59,990 bases of DNA from positions 1-59,990 of the forward strand of contig NZ_LMPO01000001.1 in NCBI RefSeq assembly GCF_001424385.1, in the 5' to 3' direction. Positions 50,886 through 58,610 of the stretch are shown here, in pieces (position 1 is the stretch's first letter; each line of letters begins with the position of its first letter). The notes beneath the pieces are model-generated. The model was not told the origin of the DNA and searched no databases. It saw nothing but the letters and a program-made list of their open reading frames with translations. The position numbers were made by a program, and so were the translations under genes. The stretch comes from Curtobacterium sp. Leaf183 (GTDB lineage: Bacteria; Actinomycetota; Actinomycetes; Actinomycetales; Microbacteriaceae).

Positions 50886-50920
50886 CATCCACACTGCTTC
50901 GCGGTCGTTCTTTGTGGATG
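50886..50920. other. small hairpin after maf
   Basis: CATCCACA (50886-50893) pairs with TGTGGATG (50913-50920), a stem of 8 bp. It may end maf transcription or form part of the control region of the biotin carboxylase gene. Confidence 0.4.
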
Positions 50921-50949
50921 CCGGTCAATTCCCGCTCCCGCAGCACGAA

Positions 50950-50955
50950 TACGCT
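50950..50955 (+). promoter_or_regulatory. -10 box (TACGCT) of the biotin carboxylase gene
   Basis: TACGCT in an AT-richer patch, 8 nt before the ATG at 50,964, predicting a leaderless or nearly leaderless mRNA. Confidence 0.55.
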
Positions 50956-50963
50956 GACTTACC

Positions 50964-52745
50964 ATGCCCCGTATCAGCAAGGTCCTCATCGCGAACCGCG
51001 GCGAGATCGCCGTCCGCATCATCCGCGCGGCCCGCGATGCTGGCAAGGCCTCGGTCGCCGTCTACGCCGACCAGGACCGCGACGCCCTGCACGCACGCCT
51101 CGCTGACGAGGCCTACGCGCTGAACGGCACCACCAGCGCCGACACCTACCTGGTGATCGACAAGATCATCTCCGTCGCACGACGGTCCGGCGCCGACGCC
51201 GTGCACCCCGGCTACGGCTTCCTGGCGGAGAACGCCGACTTCGCCCGCGCCGTCCTCGACGCCGGGCTGGTCTGGATCGGTCCGTCGCCCGAGTCCATCG
51301 AGCGCCTCGGTGACAAGGTCTCCGCCCGACACGTGGCCGAGAAGGTCGGTGCACCGCTCGCGCCCGGCACGATCGAGCCCGTGCAGGACGTGTCCGAGGT
51401 CATCGACTTCGTCGACCAGGTCGGGCTGCCCGTGGCGATCAAGGCCGCGTTCGGTGGGGGCGGTCGTGGGCTGAAGGTCGTCCGCTCGCGCGATGAGGTC
51501 GAGGCGCAGTTCGAGTCCGCGACGCGCGAGGCGATCGCCGCCTTCGGCCGCGGCGAGTGCTTCGTCGAGAAGTACCTCGACAAGCCGCGCCACGTCGAGA
51601 CGCAGTGCCTGGCGGACGAGCACGGCAACGTCGTCGTGGTCTCGACGCGCGACTGCTCGCTGCAGCGCCGCCACCAGAAGCTGGTCGAGGAGGCACCGGC
51701 GCCGTACCTCACCCCGGCGCAGGAGTCCCTGCTGTACGAGTCGTCGAAGGCGATCCTGCGCGAGGTCGGCTACGCCGGTGCCGGCACCTGCGAGTTCCTC
51801 ATCGGCGCCGACGGCACCGTGTCGTTCCTCGAGGTGAACACCCGCCTGCAGGTCGAGCACTGCGTGTCCGAAGAGGTCACCGGCATCGACCTCGTGCGTG
51901 AGCAGTTCCGCATCGCCGAGGGCGGCACGCTCGACTACGACGACCCCGCGCCCCGTGGACACTCCTTCGAGTTCCGCATCAACGGCGAGGACGCCGGCCG
52001 CAACTTCTTCCCCGCGCCCGGCCCCGTGCACGTGTTCCACGCACCGTCCGGCCCGGGTGTCCGCGTCGACTCGGGTGTCGTGTCCGGTGACGTCGTGTCC
52101 GGCTCGTTCGACTCGATGCTCGCCAAGCTCGTCGTCACCGGTGCCACGCGTGCCGAGGCGCTCGAGCGGTCGCGGCGCGCACTCGCCGAGTTCGAGGTCG
52201 CGGGGCTGCCCACCGTCATCCCGTTCCACCGCGCCGTGGTGTCCGACCCGGCGTTCGCCACCGACGACGCGACGCCGTTCTCGGTGTACACGCAGTGGAT
52301 CGAGACCGACTTCGTCAACGAGATCCCGGCATGGAGCGGCTCCCCCGAGGAACTCCCGGTGCCCGCGTCGCGCGACACCGTCGTGGTCGAGGTCCAGGGC
52401 AAGCGCATCGAGGTCACCATGCCGTCGATCGTCGGCGGCGGCGCGGGCGCTGCGGCCGGTCGTCGTCCGGCCGGGCCCTCCGCTCCGCCGAAGCGCCGGT
52501 CGTCGGCGGTGCGCGGTGGGCTGACGTCGTCGGGCGCCGCGGTGACCTCGCCGATGCAGGCCACCGTGGTGAAGCTCGCGGTCGCCGAGGGTGACACCGT
52601 GGTGAAGGGCGACCTGCTCGTGGTGCTCGAGGCCATGAAGATGGAGCAGCCCGTGCAGGCCCACAAGGACGGCGTGGTCACCGGCCTGAACGCCCCCGTC
52701 GGCCAGACGATCTCGTCCGGCCACGTCCTGCTCGAGCTCGCGTAG
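50964..52745 (+). CDS. accA: acyl-CoA carboxylase alpha subunit (biotin carboxylase + biotin carrier)
   Basis: A 593-residue AccA/BccA-type subunit. The biotin carboxylase spans 1-450: [29 protein letters not shown], the ATP-grasp loop [49 protein letters not shown] Pro/Gly/Arg linker follows and the C-terminal 75 residues are the biotinyl domain with EAMKM (biotin on Lys559), the target of BirA. It combines with AccD and AccE (43,052-44,912). ATG start; normal length. Confidence 0.95.
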   Translation: MPRISKVLIANRGEIAVRIIRAARDAGKASVAVYADQDRDALHARLADEAYALNGTTSADTYLVIDKIISVARRSGADAVHPGYGFLAENADFARAVLDAGLVWIGPSPESIERLGDKVSARHVAEKVGAPLAPGTIEPVQDVSEVIDFVDQVGLPVAIKAAFGGGGRGLKVVRSRDEVEAQFESATREAIAAFGRGECFVEKYLDKPRHVETQCLADEHGNVVVVSTRDCSLQRRHQKLVEEAPAPYLTPAQESLLYESSKAILREVGYAGAGTCEFLIGADGTVSFLEVNTRLQVEHCVSEEVTGIDLVREQFRIAEGGTLDYDDPAPRGHSFEFRINGEDAGRNFFPAPGPVHVFHAPSGPGVRVDSGVVSGDVVSGSFDSMLAKLVVTGATRAEALERSRRALAEFEVAGLPTVIPFHRAVVSDPAFATDDATPFSVYTQWIETDFVNEIPAWSGSPEELPVPASRDTVVVEVQGKRIEVTMPSIVGGGAGAAAGRRPAGPSAPPKRRSSAVRGGLTSSGAAVTSPMQATVVKLAVAEGDTVVKGDLLVVLEAMKMEQPVQAHKDGVVTGLNAPVGQTISSGHVLLELA

Positions 52746-52836
52746 CGCGGCGCGCGCGTCGCGCGCCGAACCGCGCGCCGGGCACCGGGCGCGCGTCCTC
52801 GCGTCCCGGAGCCGCGCGTACTTCGCGCCCCGGAGT

Positions 52837-52872
52837 GAACATCGCGCCCTGGAACCACGGGGCGCGATGTTC
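52837..52872. terminator. bidirectional terminator after the biotin carboxylase gene
   Basis: Arms GAACATCGCGCCC (52837-52849) and 52860-52872 pair perfectly over 13 bp. The left arm shares CATCGCGCCC with the hairpin at 53954. The preceding 90 bp are CGCGCG-rich without a gene. Confidence 0.8.
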
Positions 52873-52873
52873 G

Positions 52874-53833
52874 TCAGAGGGAGCGAAGCGTAGCAGCACG
52901 CCAAGCACCGGCCCAGTTCGGCCCGAGTGGCACACCGGCATCGTGCAGCCGCCGCGGCAACTGCCCGCCGGGCATGGCGTCGGCCCAGACGACGCGCCCG
53001 AAGTGGAAGATCTCGGGCTTGCGCCGAAGCGCGTCCTCGCGCCGCTTCTCCTCGACGACGACCTCGTCCGCTGACCGGCCCTTCCGGAGTCGAGCGTCGT
53101 GGTACTTGACGGCGCCGTCGAACTCGATGACCGTGCCCGAGGTCGGGTACCAGAAGTCAACTCGCTCTTGCGTGCCCCATTCGGTGTCGAAGCCGTGCTG
53201 CAGGATCGGCTCCGGCGCGCCCAGGACATGCGCACCCCACCGAGTGATGCTCTCGCCGGGCGATTCCGCCGCTGCATCGGCGACCTGGATGAGCTCCGCC
53301 GCGCGCCGACGCGCTCGCGCCGCACCCCGGGCGTGGAGTTCTGCGTCCAGAGCCGCTCGCGTGACTCCACGACGGAGAACGGCGTCGAGGACGACGATCG
53401 CTCGCCACGGATGCTCAGCGAGCGCGACGTCGACTGCCGTCACGACGAGCGACGTGACGGCGAGGCCCGACAGTATGACCGCCTCCGGAACCCGGCCAGC
53501 TGTGCCGACTCGCCGGACGGTGCCCTTGGTCTGCCCTCGGTCGCGCGTGGGATCGGCGATCACCACTCGATCGCCGAACGTACCGATCCACGGGAGACCG
53601 TGCATGGCGACGGCCGACCGATGAGACACCACCAGCCCAGACCCGGGAAGGCAGTCCACGGTGCGGATGAGCGCCACGTGTCGATCACGAGCGCTGGCCC
53701 CGTTCCACTGCGCAGCGTCCGCGAAGTTCCCGCGGGAAACCCTGACGAGTTCTCCCTTGGCCGCACTCCGACGGACACGGGCGGCCGACGCAGCGTCCAC
53801 TCCCGCGCCCGTGGAGACCAGATCGATACACAC
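52874..53833 (-). CDS. AbiEi-like protein with a PD-(D/E)XK-like C-terminal domain
   Basis: A 319-residue orphan. The N-terminal 200 residues resemble the AbiEi-type antitoxin/transcription-factor family common in actinobacteria: KGELVRVSRGNFAD, HVALIRTVDCLPGSGLVVSHRSAVAMHGLPW and IVVLDAVLRRGVTRAALDAEL. The C-terminal 100 residues look like a Vsr/DUF559-type nuclease: ERVDFWYP (Asp), VIEFDGAVKYHD (E-x-D-x-x-x-K) and a basic EEKRREDALRR helix. No AbiEii toxin gene is adjacent. GTG start. Codon use has more A/T endings than its neighbours, and related hairpins flank it, consistent with acquisition (inference). Confidence 0.7.
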   Translation of the reverse strand: MCIDLVSTGAGVDAASAARVRRSAAKGELVRVSRGNFADAAQWNGASARDRHVALIRTVDCLPGSGLVVSHRSAVAMHGLPWIGTFGDRVVIADPTRDRGQTKGTVRRVGTAGRVPEAVILSGLAVTSLVVTAVDVALAEHPWRAIVVLDAVLRRGVTRAALDAELHARGAARARRRAAELIQVADAAAESPGESITRWGAHVLGAPEPILQHGFDTEWGTQERVDFWYPTSGTVIEFDGAVKYHDARLRKGRSADEVVVEEKRREDALRRKPEIFHFGRVVWADAMPGGQLPRRLHDAGVPLGPNWAGAWRAATLRSL

Positions 53834-53953
53834 CCGTCGAGCGTCACAGCTCGGACGCGCGCTGGGCTACGAACGAGCGAGTATGTGGACGGGGCCGAGC
53901 GGACCACGGCATGTGGAGGACTTCCATCGCCGACCATGCACCCCCGGAACGAC

Positions 53954-53981
53954 ATCGCGCCCCGGGAAATCGGGGCGCGAT
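53954..53981. terminator. terminator-like hairpin
   Basis: Arms ATCGCGCCCCG (53954-53964) and 53971-53981 pair perfectly over 11 bp with a GGAAAT loop. It lies downstream of the phosphosugar mutase and upstream of the AbiEi-like gene on the minus strand. The core is shared with the hairpin at 52837. Nothing else was seen in 53834-54028. Confidence 0.7.
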
Positions 53982-54028
53982 ATGCGTGCGGGGGTGCGAA
54001 CCAGCCCAAGGAGCCACGCCGCGCCGCC

Positions 54029-55738
54029 CTACGACACGCGGGGGCGGATCGCGTCGGCGAGGGCCTCGACGAGCGACTGCGCCTCGGCAGGCGTCGCCGC
54101 CACGGTGTCGATGTAGACCTTCGCCTTCGGCTCCGTGCCGCTCGGGCGGACGATGACGCGCGCCTCGCCGTCGAGGTCGTAGCGCAGGATGTCGGACGGC
54201 GGGAAGCCGTCGACCCCGGCGGCGTAGTCGGTCGTGCGCAGCACGGTCAGCGGGCCGAGCGTCGACGGTGGCGACGACCGGAGGTCCTGCATAATCGTGC
54301 CGATGCGGGCGAGATCGTCGACACGGGTCGCGACCTGTCCGGACGCGAACGCACCGAACTCCGCCGCGAACGCGTCGAGCTGCCCGGCGATGCTCGATCC
54401 CGCAGCGGCGAGCGTCGTGGCCAGATCGAGTAGCACGAGCGCTGCCGAGATGCCGTCCTTGTCGCGGACGACCTCGGGGTCGACCAGGTAGCCGAGCGCC
54501 TCTTCGTAGCCGAAGAGCAGGTCGGGCACGCGGGACACCCACTTGAAGCCGGTGAGCGTGTCGCGGTACCCCAGGCCGTGCCGCTCGGCCACGCGGGACA
54601 GCGCCGGCGACGACACGATCGACGCGGCGAGCACCCCGGTCTGCCCCGCGGCGACGGCGCGCTGGGCAGCGCGCCAGCCGAGGAGCCACCCCACCTCGTT
54701 GCCGGACAGCCGCCGGTACGAGCCGGAGCCGTCCGGGATGGCCAGCGCGAGCCGGTCCGCATCAGGGTCGTTCGCGATGACGAGGTCGGCACCGACGGCC
54801 ACGCCCCGGGCGATCGCCAGGTCCATCGCACCCGGTTCCTCCGGGTTGGGGAACGACACGGTCGGGAAGGCGCCGTCGGGCTCGATCTGCTCGTGCACCA
54901 CCGCGGGCTCGGCGAACCCGGCCGCGGCGAAGACGGCGCGGGCGGTGTCCCACCCGACGCCGTGCATGGCCGTGTAGACGACGCTGGGCTGCGCGTCGAC
55001 CGGGAGGGCCGGGGCCGGCACGATCGCGGCCGTCGCGGACACGTAGGCCCCGACCAGGTCCGCGCTCGCCAGCGTGTAGTCGGTCGCCCGCGGCAGATCA
55101 CCGAGCGGCGTCGCCGCCACGGCGTCGATCGCCGCGGCGATGGTGGCGTCGACGGGCGGCACGATCTGCGACCCGTCGTCGTCCCCGCCGAGGTACACCT
55201 TGTAGCCGTTGTCGCGCGGCGGGTTGTGGCTGGCCGTGACCATGACCCCGGCGCCGACGCCCAGGTGTCGGACGGCGAACGCGAGCACCGGTGTGGGCAG
55301 CGCGCTCGGCAGCAGCGTGACGTCGAGCCCCAGCCCGCGCATGACCTCGGCGGAGTCCCGAGCGAAGACGTCGGAGTTCACACGGCCGTCGTACCCGATC
55401 ACGACGCTGCGGTCACGACCGGTGTCGATGAGGAACCGTGCGAGCCCGGCCGCGGCCTGGGTGACGACCACCCGGTTCATCCGCAGCGGTCCCCACCCGA
55501 GCTCGGCGCGGAGCCCGGCGGTGCCGAACTGCAACCGTCCTGCGAAGCGCTCGTGGAGCACGGCGAGGGCCGTCGCGTCCCCGCTGCCCGCCGCGGCGAC
55601 GACCGCGTCGAGCTCGTCCCGCGTCTCGGGGTCGGGGTCCTGCACCAGCCAGGCCCGTGCTGCATCGAGGGGGGTGGTGTCGGTGACCAGGTCCCCGTCC
55701 GCGATGGCCCCGTCGGACGGCCCGGTGTACCCGCTCAC
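54029..55738 (-). CDS. phosphosugar mutase (phosphoglucomutase/phosphomannomutase/phosphopentomutase type)
   Basis: A 569-residue alpha-D-phosphohexomutase of the long PgcA/PGM2 type. Domain 1 has QFGTAGLRAEL and the phospho-Ser at 170 in VTASHNPPRDNGYKVY; the Mg-binding loop is NDPDADRLAL; the sugar loop is around GNEVGWLLG; the phosphate loop RPSGTEPKAKVY is in domain 4. The GTG at 55,738 overlaps the purine nucleoside phosphorylase stop (GTGA). That coupling suggests it interconverts ribose or deoxyribose 1-/5-phosphates from salvage, though hexose activity is equally possible. Confidence 0.85.
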   Translation of the reverse strand: MSGYTGPSDGAIADGDLVTDTTPLDAARAWLVQDPDPETRDELDAVVAAAGSGDATALAVLHERFAGRLQFGTAGLRAELGWGPLRMNRVVVTQAAAGLARFLIDTGRDRSVVIGYDGRVNSDVFARDSAEVMRGLGLDVTLLPSALPTPVLAFAVRHLGVGAGVMVTASHNPPRDNGYKVYLGGDDDGSQIVPPVDATIAAAIDAVAATPLGDLPRATDYTLASADLVGAYVSATAAIVPAPALPVDAQPSVVYTAMHGVGWDTARAVFAAAGFAEPAVVHEQIEPDGAFPTVSFPNPEEPGAMDLAIARGVAVGADLVIANDPDADRLALAIPDGSGSYRRLSGNEVGWLLGWRAAQRAVAAGQTGVLAASIVSSPALSRVAERHGLGYRDTLTGFKWVSRVPDLLFGYEEALGYLVDPEVVRDKDGISAALVLLDLATTLAAAGSSIAGQLDAFAAEFGAFASGQVATRVDDLARIGTIMQDLRSSPPSTLGPLTVLRTTDYAAGVDGFPPSDILRYDLDGEARVIVRPSGTEPKAKVYIDTVAATPAEAQSLVEALADAIRPRVS

Positions 55739-56562
55739 AGGGCGGCCACGACCCGGGCGAGCAGGTCGGCGATCACCGGCTCGGCCACACGGCCGGCCTC
55801 GAGCACCTCCGTGTGCGACAGCGGGGTCGTCTGGATGCCGGCGGCCAGGTTGGTGATGAGCGAGAAGCCGAGGACCTCCATGCCGGCCTGGCGGGCGGCG
55901 ATGGCCTCGAGCGCGGTGGACATGCCGACGATGTGCCCGCCGATGGCCTTCGCCATCTGGACCTCGGCCGGGGTCTCGTAGTGCGGCCCGCGGAACTGCG
56001 TGTAGACGCCCTCGTCGAGGGACGGGTCGATCTGCTTCGCGACGGCGCGGAGCCGGGCGGAGTACAGGTCGGTGAGGTCGACGAAGGTCGCGCCCTCGAG
56101 CGGGCTGTCGGCCGTCAGGTTGATGTGGTCGCTGATGAGCACCGGGGTACCGGGCTTCCAGTGCTCCTTGATGCCGCCGGCCCCGTTCGTCAGGACCATC
56201 GTGCCGGCGCCGGTCGCCGCAGCGGTGCGCACGCTGTGCACGACGCGACGCACGCCGTGCCCCTCGTAGTAGTGCGTCCGCGCACCGACGACGAGCGCGT
56301 GCCGACCGTCGGACAGCCGGACCGAGCGGATCGTGCCGGAGTGCCCGGGGACCGCCGACGCACTGAAGCCGGGGACGTCGGCGGCGTCGATCGAGGACAC
56401 GGTCTCGCCGAGCAGGTCGGCCGCCTTGCCCCAGCCGGAGCCGAGCGTCAGTGCGATGTCGTGCCGTTCGATGCCGGACTCCGTGGCGATGACGGCGGCG
56501 GCGTCGCGGGCGACGTCGAACGGGTCGACGGAGGGGTCGTTGAGCGGGTTCGTGCTTGCCAT
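55735..56562 (-). CDS. punA: purine-nucleoside phosphorylase
   Basis: A 275-residue trimeric-type PNP splitting (deoxy)guanosine or inosine with phosphate. ALTLGSGWGKAADLL (phosphate loop), VPGHSGTIRSVRL, RTHYYEGHGVRRVV, VLTNGAGGIKEHW, QFRGPHYETPAEV and GMSTALEAIAARQAGMEVLGFSLITN are all diagnostic. ATG with TAGCAT 6 nt upstream. First gene of an operon with the phosphosugar mutase. Confidence 0.95.
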   Translation of the reverse strand: MASTNPLNDPSVDPFDVARDAAAVIATESGIERHDIALTLGSGWGKAADLLGETVSSIDAADVPGFSASAVPGHSGTIRSVRLSDGRHALVVGARTHYYEGHGVRRVVHSVRTAAATGAGTMVLTNGAGGIKEHWKPGTPVLISDHINLTADSPLEGATFVDLTDLYSARLRAVAKQIDPSLDEGVYTQFRGPHYETPAEVQMAKAIGGHIVGMSTALEAIAARQAGMEVLGFSLITNLAAGIQTTPLSHTEVLEAGRVAEPVIADLLARVVAAL

Positions 56563-56568
56563 GCCGCA

Positions 56569-56574
56569 ATGCTA
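56569..56574 (-). promoter_or_regulatory. -10 box (TAGCAT) of punA, leaderless
   Basis: TAGCAT on the minus strand precedes the punA ATG by 6 nt, separating this operon from the PTS genes upstream. Confidence 0.6.
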
Positions 56575-56579
56575 CGGGG

Positions 56580-56643
56580 CACCCGCGACCCCGCCCGGAC
56601 GCCGCGCTCGGACACCCGCGACCCCGCCGGACGCCGCGCTACG
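56580..56643. repeat. two 31-33-bp direct repeats at the end of the PTS IIB gene
   Basis: The unit CACCCGCGACCCCGCC-x-GGACGCCGCGCT occurs at 56580-56610 and again from 56613, differing by a one-base indel. The second copy includes the IIB stop codon. Confidence 0.9.
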
Positions 56644-56926
56644 GAGCCGTCGGGTCCCCCAGCGACCGCTCGACCGCCGCGGCGATCTCGCGCTGGTCGA
56701 AGTGGTTGCGGATCACGATGACCTCGGCGTAGGTGTCGCCGATCGCCTCGACGAACTCCTGCGACGTCAGGATCACGTTGGCGTCGTCGGCGACCTCGCG
56801 CACCGAGGCGACGTCGGCCGCCACGACCTCGGCGGACAGGCCGAGCGTCGCCAGGGCCTTCTCGGCGTTGACCTTGAGGATGGCGCTCGAGCCGATGCCC
56901 GCGCCGCAGATGGTCACGATCTTCAT
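56639..56926 (-). CDS. PTS system IIB component (ascorbate/mannitol-like)
   Basis: A 95-residue EIIB. The phosphorylated Cys is in the loop VTICGAGIGSSAIL (Cys8), close to the UlaB/SgaB class. After it come a Rossmann-like beta-alpha fold and a VILTSQEFVEAIG segment. Coupled to the IIA gene by a 4-bp overlap (ATGA). No IIC membrane component lies in the window, so the sugar cannot be assigned; the surrounding nucleoside genes hint at a role in pentose or nucleoside use. Confidence 0.88.
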   Translation of the reverse strand: MKIVTICGAGIGSSAILKVNAEKALATLGLSAEVVAADVASVREVADDANVILTSQEFVEAIGDTYAEVIVIRNHFDQREIAAAVERSLGDPTAP

Positions 56927-57369
56927 GCGGAGACCCCCATGACGGCGCGCACGTCGGCTGCCGAGGTGGCTGCGGCGAGGCGCGAGGTCACCGACTCGTC
57001 GTTGAACAGGTTGGCGATCTCGCCGATGGACTCGAGGTGCGTCCCGATCCCCGCGACGGCGAGCCCGAGCACGACGCTGACGGGGTCGTTGTGCGGGTGC
57101 CCGAACGCGACCGGCTCGGCGAGGGTCACGACGGAGAGCCCGTCGCGCACCACCGACGCGCCGGGACGAGCGTGGGCGAAGGCGAGCCCGGGCGAGATGA
57201 CGATGTACGGCCCGTGTTCCTCGACCATGGCGATCATGGCGTCGGTGTACTCGTCGGTCGCTGCTCCTGACGCGACGAGGGCGCCACCGGCCAGCCGGAG
57301 GGCGTCCCGCCACGACGCAGCGGACGCCCCCAGCACGACGGCGTCGTCGGACAGTGACGGCAGGCTCAT
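56923..57369 (-). CDS. PTS system IIA component (fructose/mannitol/ascorbate type)
   Basis: A 148-residue EIIA of the PTS_EIIA_2 fold. The phospho-accepting His is in ISPGLAFAHARPGASV (about residue 65-66), preceded by YTDAMIAMVEEHGPYIV, both typical for this type; FGHPHNDPVSVVLGLA also fits UlaC-like proteins. It starts 4 bp after the adenosine deaminase stop, so add, IIA and IIB form one unit. Confidence 0.9.
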   Translation of the reverse strand: MSLPSLSDDAVVLGASAASWRDALRLAGGALVASGAATDEYTDAMIAMVEEHGPYIVISPGLAFAHARPGASVVRDGLSVVTLAEPVAFGHPHNDPVSVVLGLAVAGIGTHLESIGEIANLFNDESVTSRLAAATSAADVRAVMGVSA

Positions 57370-57373
57370 CGGG

Positions 57374-58489
57374 TCAGGCCTCCGCGTACTCGGAGGTGAT
57401 CATCGCGATGATCTCCTCGCGGTCCTCGAGCGGCAGGAACGACCCGAGCGCGGCGTTGATCTGGAACGCCGCGAGGTCGTCGAGGTCGTACCCGAACGTG
57501 CCAGCCAGCAGTGCGAGCTCCTTCGTGAGCGTGGTGTTGCTCATCAGGCGGTTGTCGGTGTTCACCGTGACGCGGAAGCCGAGCTGGTAGAGCACGTCGA
57601 ACGGGTGGTCGGCGAGGTCGTCGCCCCACGCCGCGATCGCCCCGGTCTGCAGGTTCGACGACGGCGAGAGCTCGAGCGGGACCTCGCGGTCGCGGACCCA
57701 CGAGGCGACCTCGCCCAGCGACGCCAGCGTGGAGCCGTCGCCCGCGTCAGACAGGGTGACGTCCTCGAACAGGCGGACGCCGTGCCCGAGGCGCAGCGCG
57801 CGGCCGTCGACCAGCGCCGACCGGATCGATGCCAGGCCGTCGGCTTCGCCCGCGTGCACGGTGACCGGGAAGAGCTCGGAGGCAAGGTGGTCGAAGGCGG
57901 CTCGGTGGTTCGACGCGGGGAACCCGGCTTCGGCGCCCGCGATGTCGAACCCGACCACACCGCGGTCGCGGTGACGCAGCGCGAGCTCGGCGATCTCGAG
58001 TGCACGGTCGGCGTGACGCATCGCGGTGACGAGCTGTCCGATGCGGATCGCACCGCCGGCGGCGTCGACCGCGGACTCGATGCCCGCCTGCACTGCCTCG
58101 ACCGTCTGGTCGAGGGTCAGTCCGCCCCGCAGGTGCTGCTCGGGAGCCCATCGGACCTCGCCGTAGACGACCCCGTCGGCGACCAGGTCCTCGACGAACT
58201 CGCGCGCCACGCGCTCGAGCCCGTGTGTGGTCTGCATCACGCTGGTGGTGACGTCGAAGGTCTTCAGGTACTCGACGAGCGAGCCGGAGTCGGACTGGTC
58301 AGCGAACCACTGGCGCAGCGTGTCGGCGTCGGTGGAGGGCAGCGTGATGCCCTCGGCCGCGGCGAGCTCGATGATCGTCGCCGGACGCAGGCCGCCGTCG
58401 AGGTGGTCGTGCAGCGACACCTTGGGCAGGTCGTTGATGACGGCACCCGCGTCGGGCAGTCGGTACGTGGGGACGGCGTCGGCGCTCAT
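57374..58489 (-). CDS. add: adenosine deaminase
   Basis: A 371-residue metal-dependent deaminase turning (deoxy)adenosine into (deoxy)inosine, which PNP then cleaves. LPKVSLHDHLDGGLRP (His27, His29), VTVHAGEADG (metal His and catalytic Glu), LRLGHGVRLFED and VTVNTDNRLMSNTTL (Asp) give the full metal site. ATG with TAGCCT 7 nt upstream; the terminator behind deoA lies between this promoter and deoA. Confidence 0.94.
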   Translation of the reverse strand: MSADAVPTYRLPDAGAVINDLPKVSLHDHLDGGLRPATIIELAAAEGITLPSTDADTLRQWFADQSDSGSLVEYLKTFDVTTSVMQTTHGLERVAREFVEDLVADGVVYGEVRWAPEQHLRGGLTLDQTVEAVQAGIESAVDAAGGAIRIGQLVTAMRHADRALEIAELALRHRDRGVVGFDIAGAEAGFPASNHRAAFDHLASELFPVTVHAGEADGLASIRSALVDGRALRLGHGVRLFEDVTLSDAGDGSTLASLGEVASWVRDREVPLELSPSSNLQTGAIAAWGDDLADHPFDVLYQLGFRVTVNTDNRLMSNTTLTKELALLAGTFGYDLDDLAAFQINAALGSFLPLEDREEIIAMITSEYAEA

Positions 58490-58496
58490 GGAGACC

Positions 58497-58502
58497 AGGC
58501 TA
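58497..58502 (-). promoter_or_regulatory. -10 box (TAGCCT) of the add-PTS operon
   Basis: TAGCCT on the minus strand stands 7 nt before the add ATG. Confidence 0.55.
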
Positions 58503-58552
58503 GCGGTGGTCACCGACTGCGTGCTGGCGCCTGTGGACAACTTCCGGGGCAT

Positions 58553-58597
58553 CGGACTGGAGGCTCCCCACCGGTCCGGTGGGGAGCCTCCAGTCCG
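58553..58597 (-). terminator. terminator after deoA, 22-bp arms
   Basis: Arms 58553-58574 and 58576-58597 are exact complements around a single T, so it is an almost continuous 45-bp palindrome (left arm begins CGGACTGGAGGCTCCCC). It follows the deoA stop by 13 bp. Confidence 0.88.
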
Positions 58598-58610
58598 GCG
58601 CCCCGTCGGT

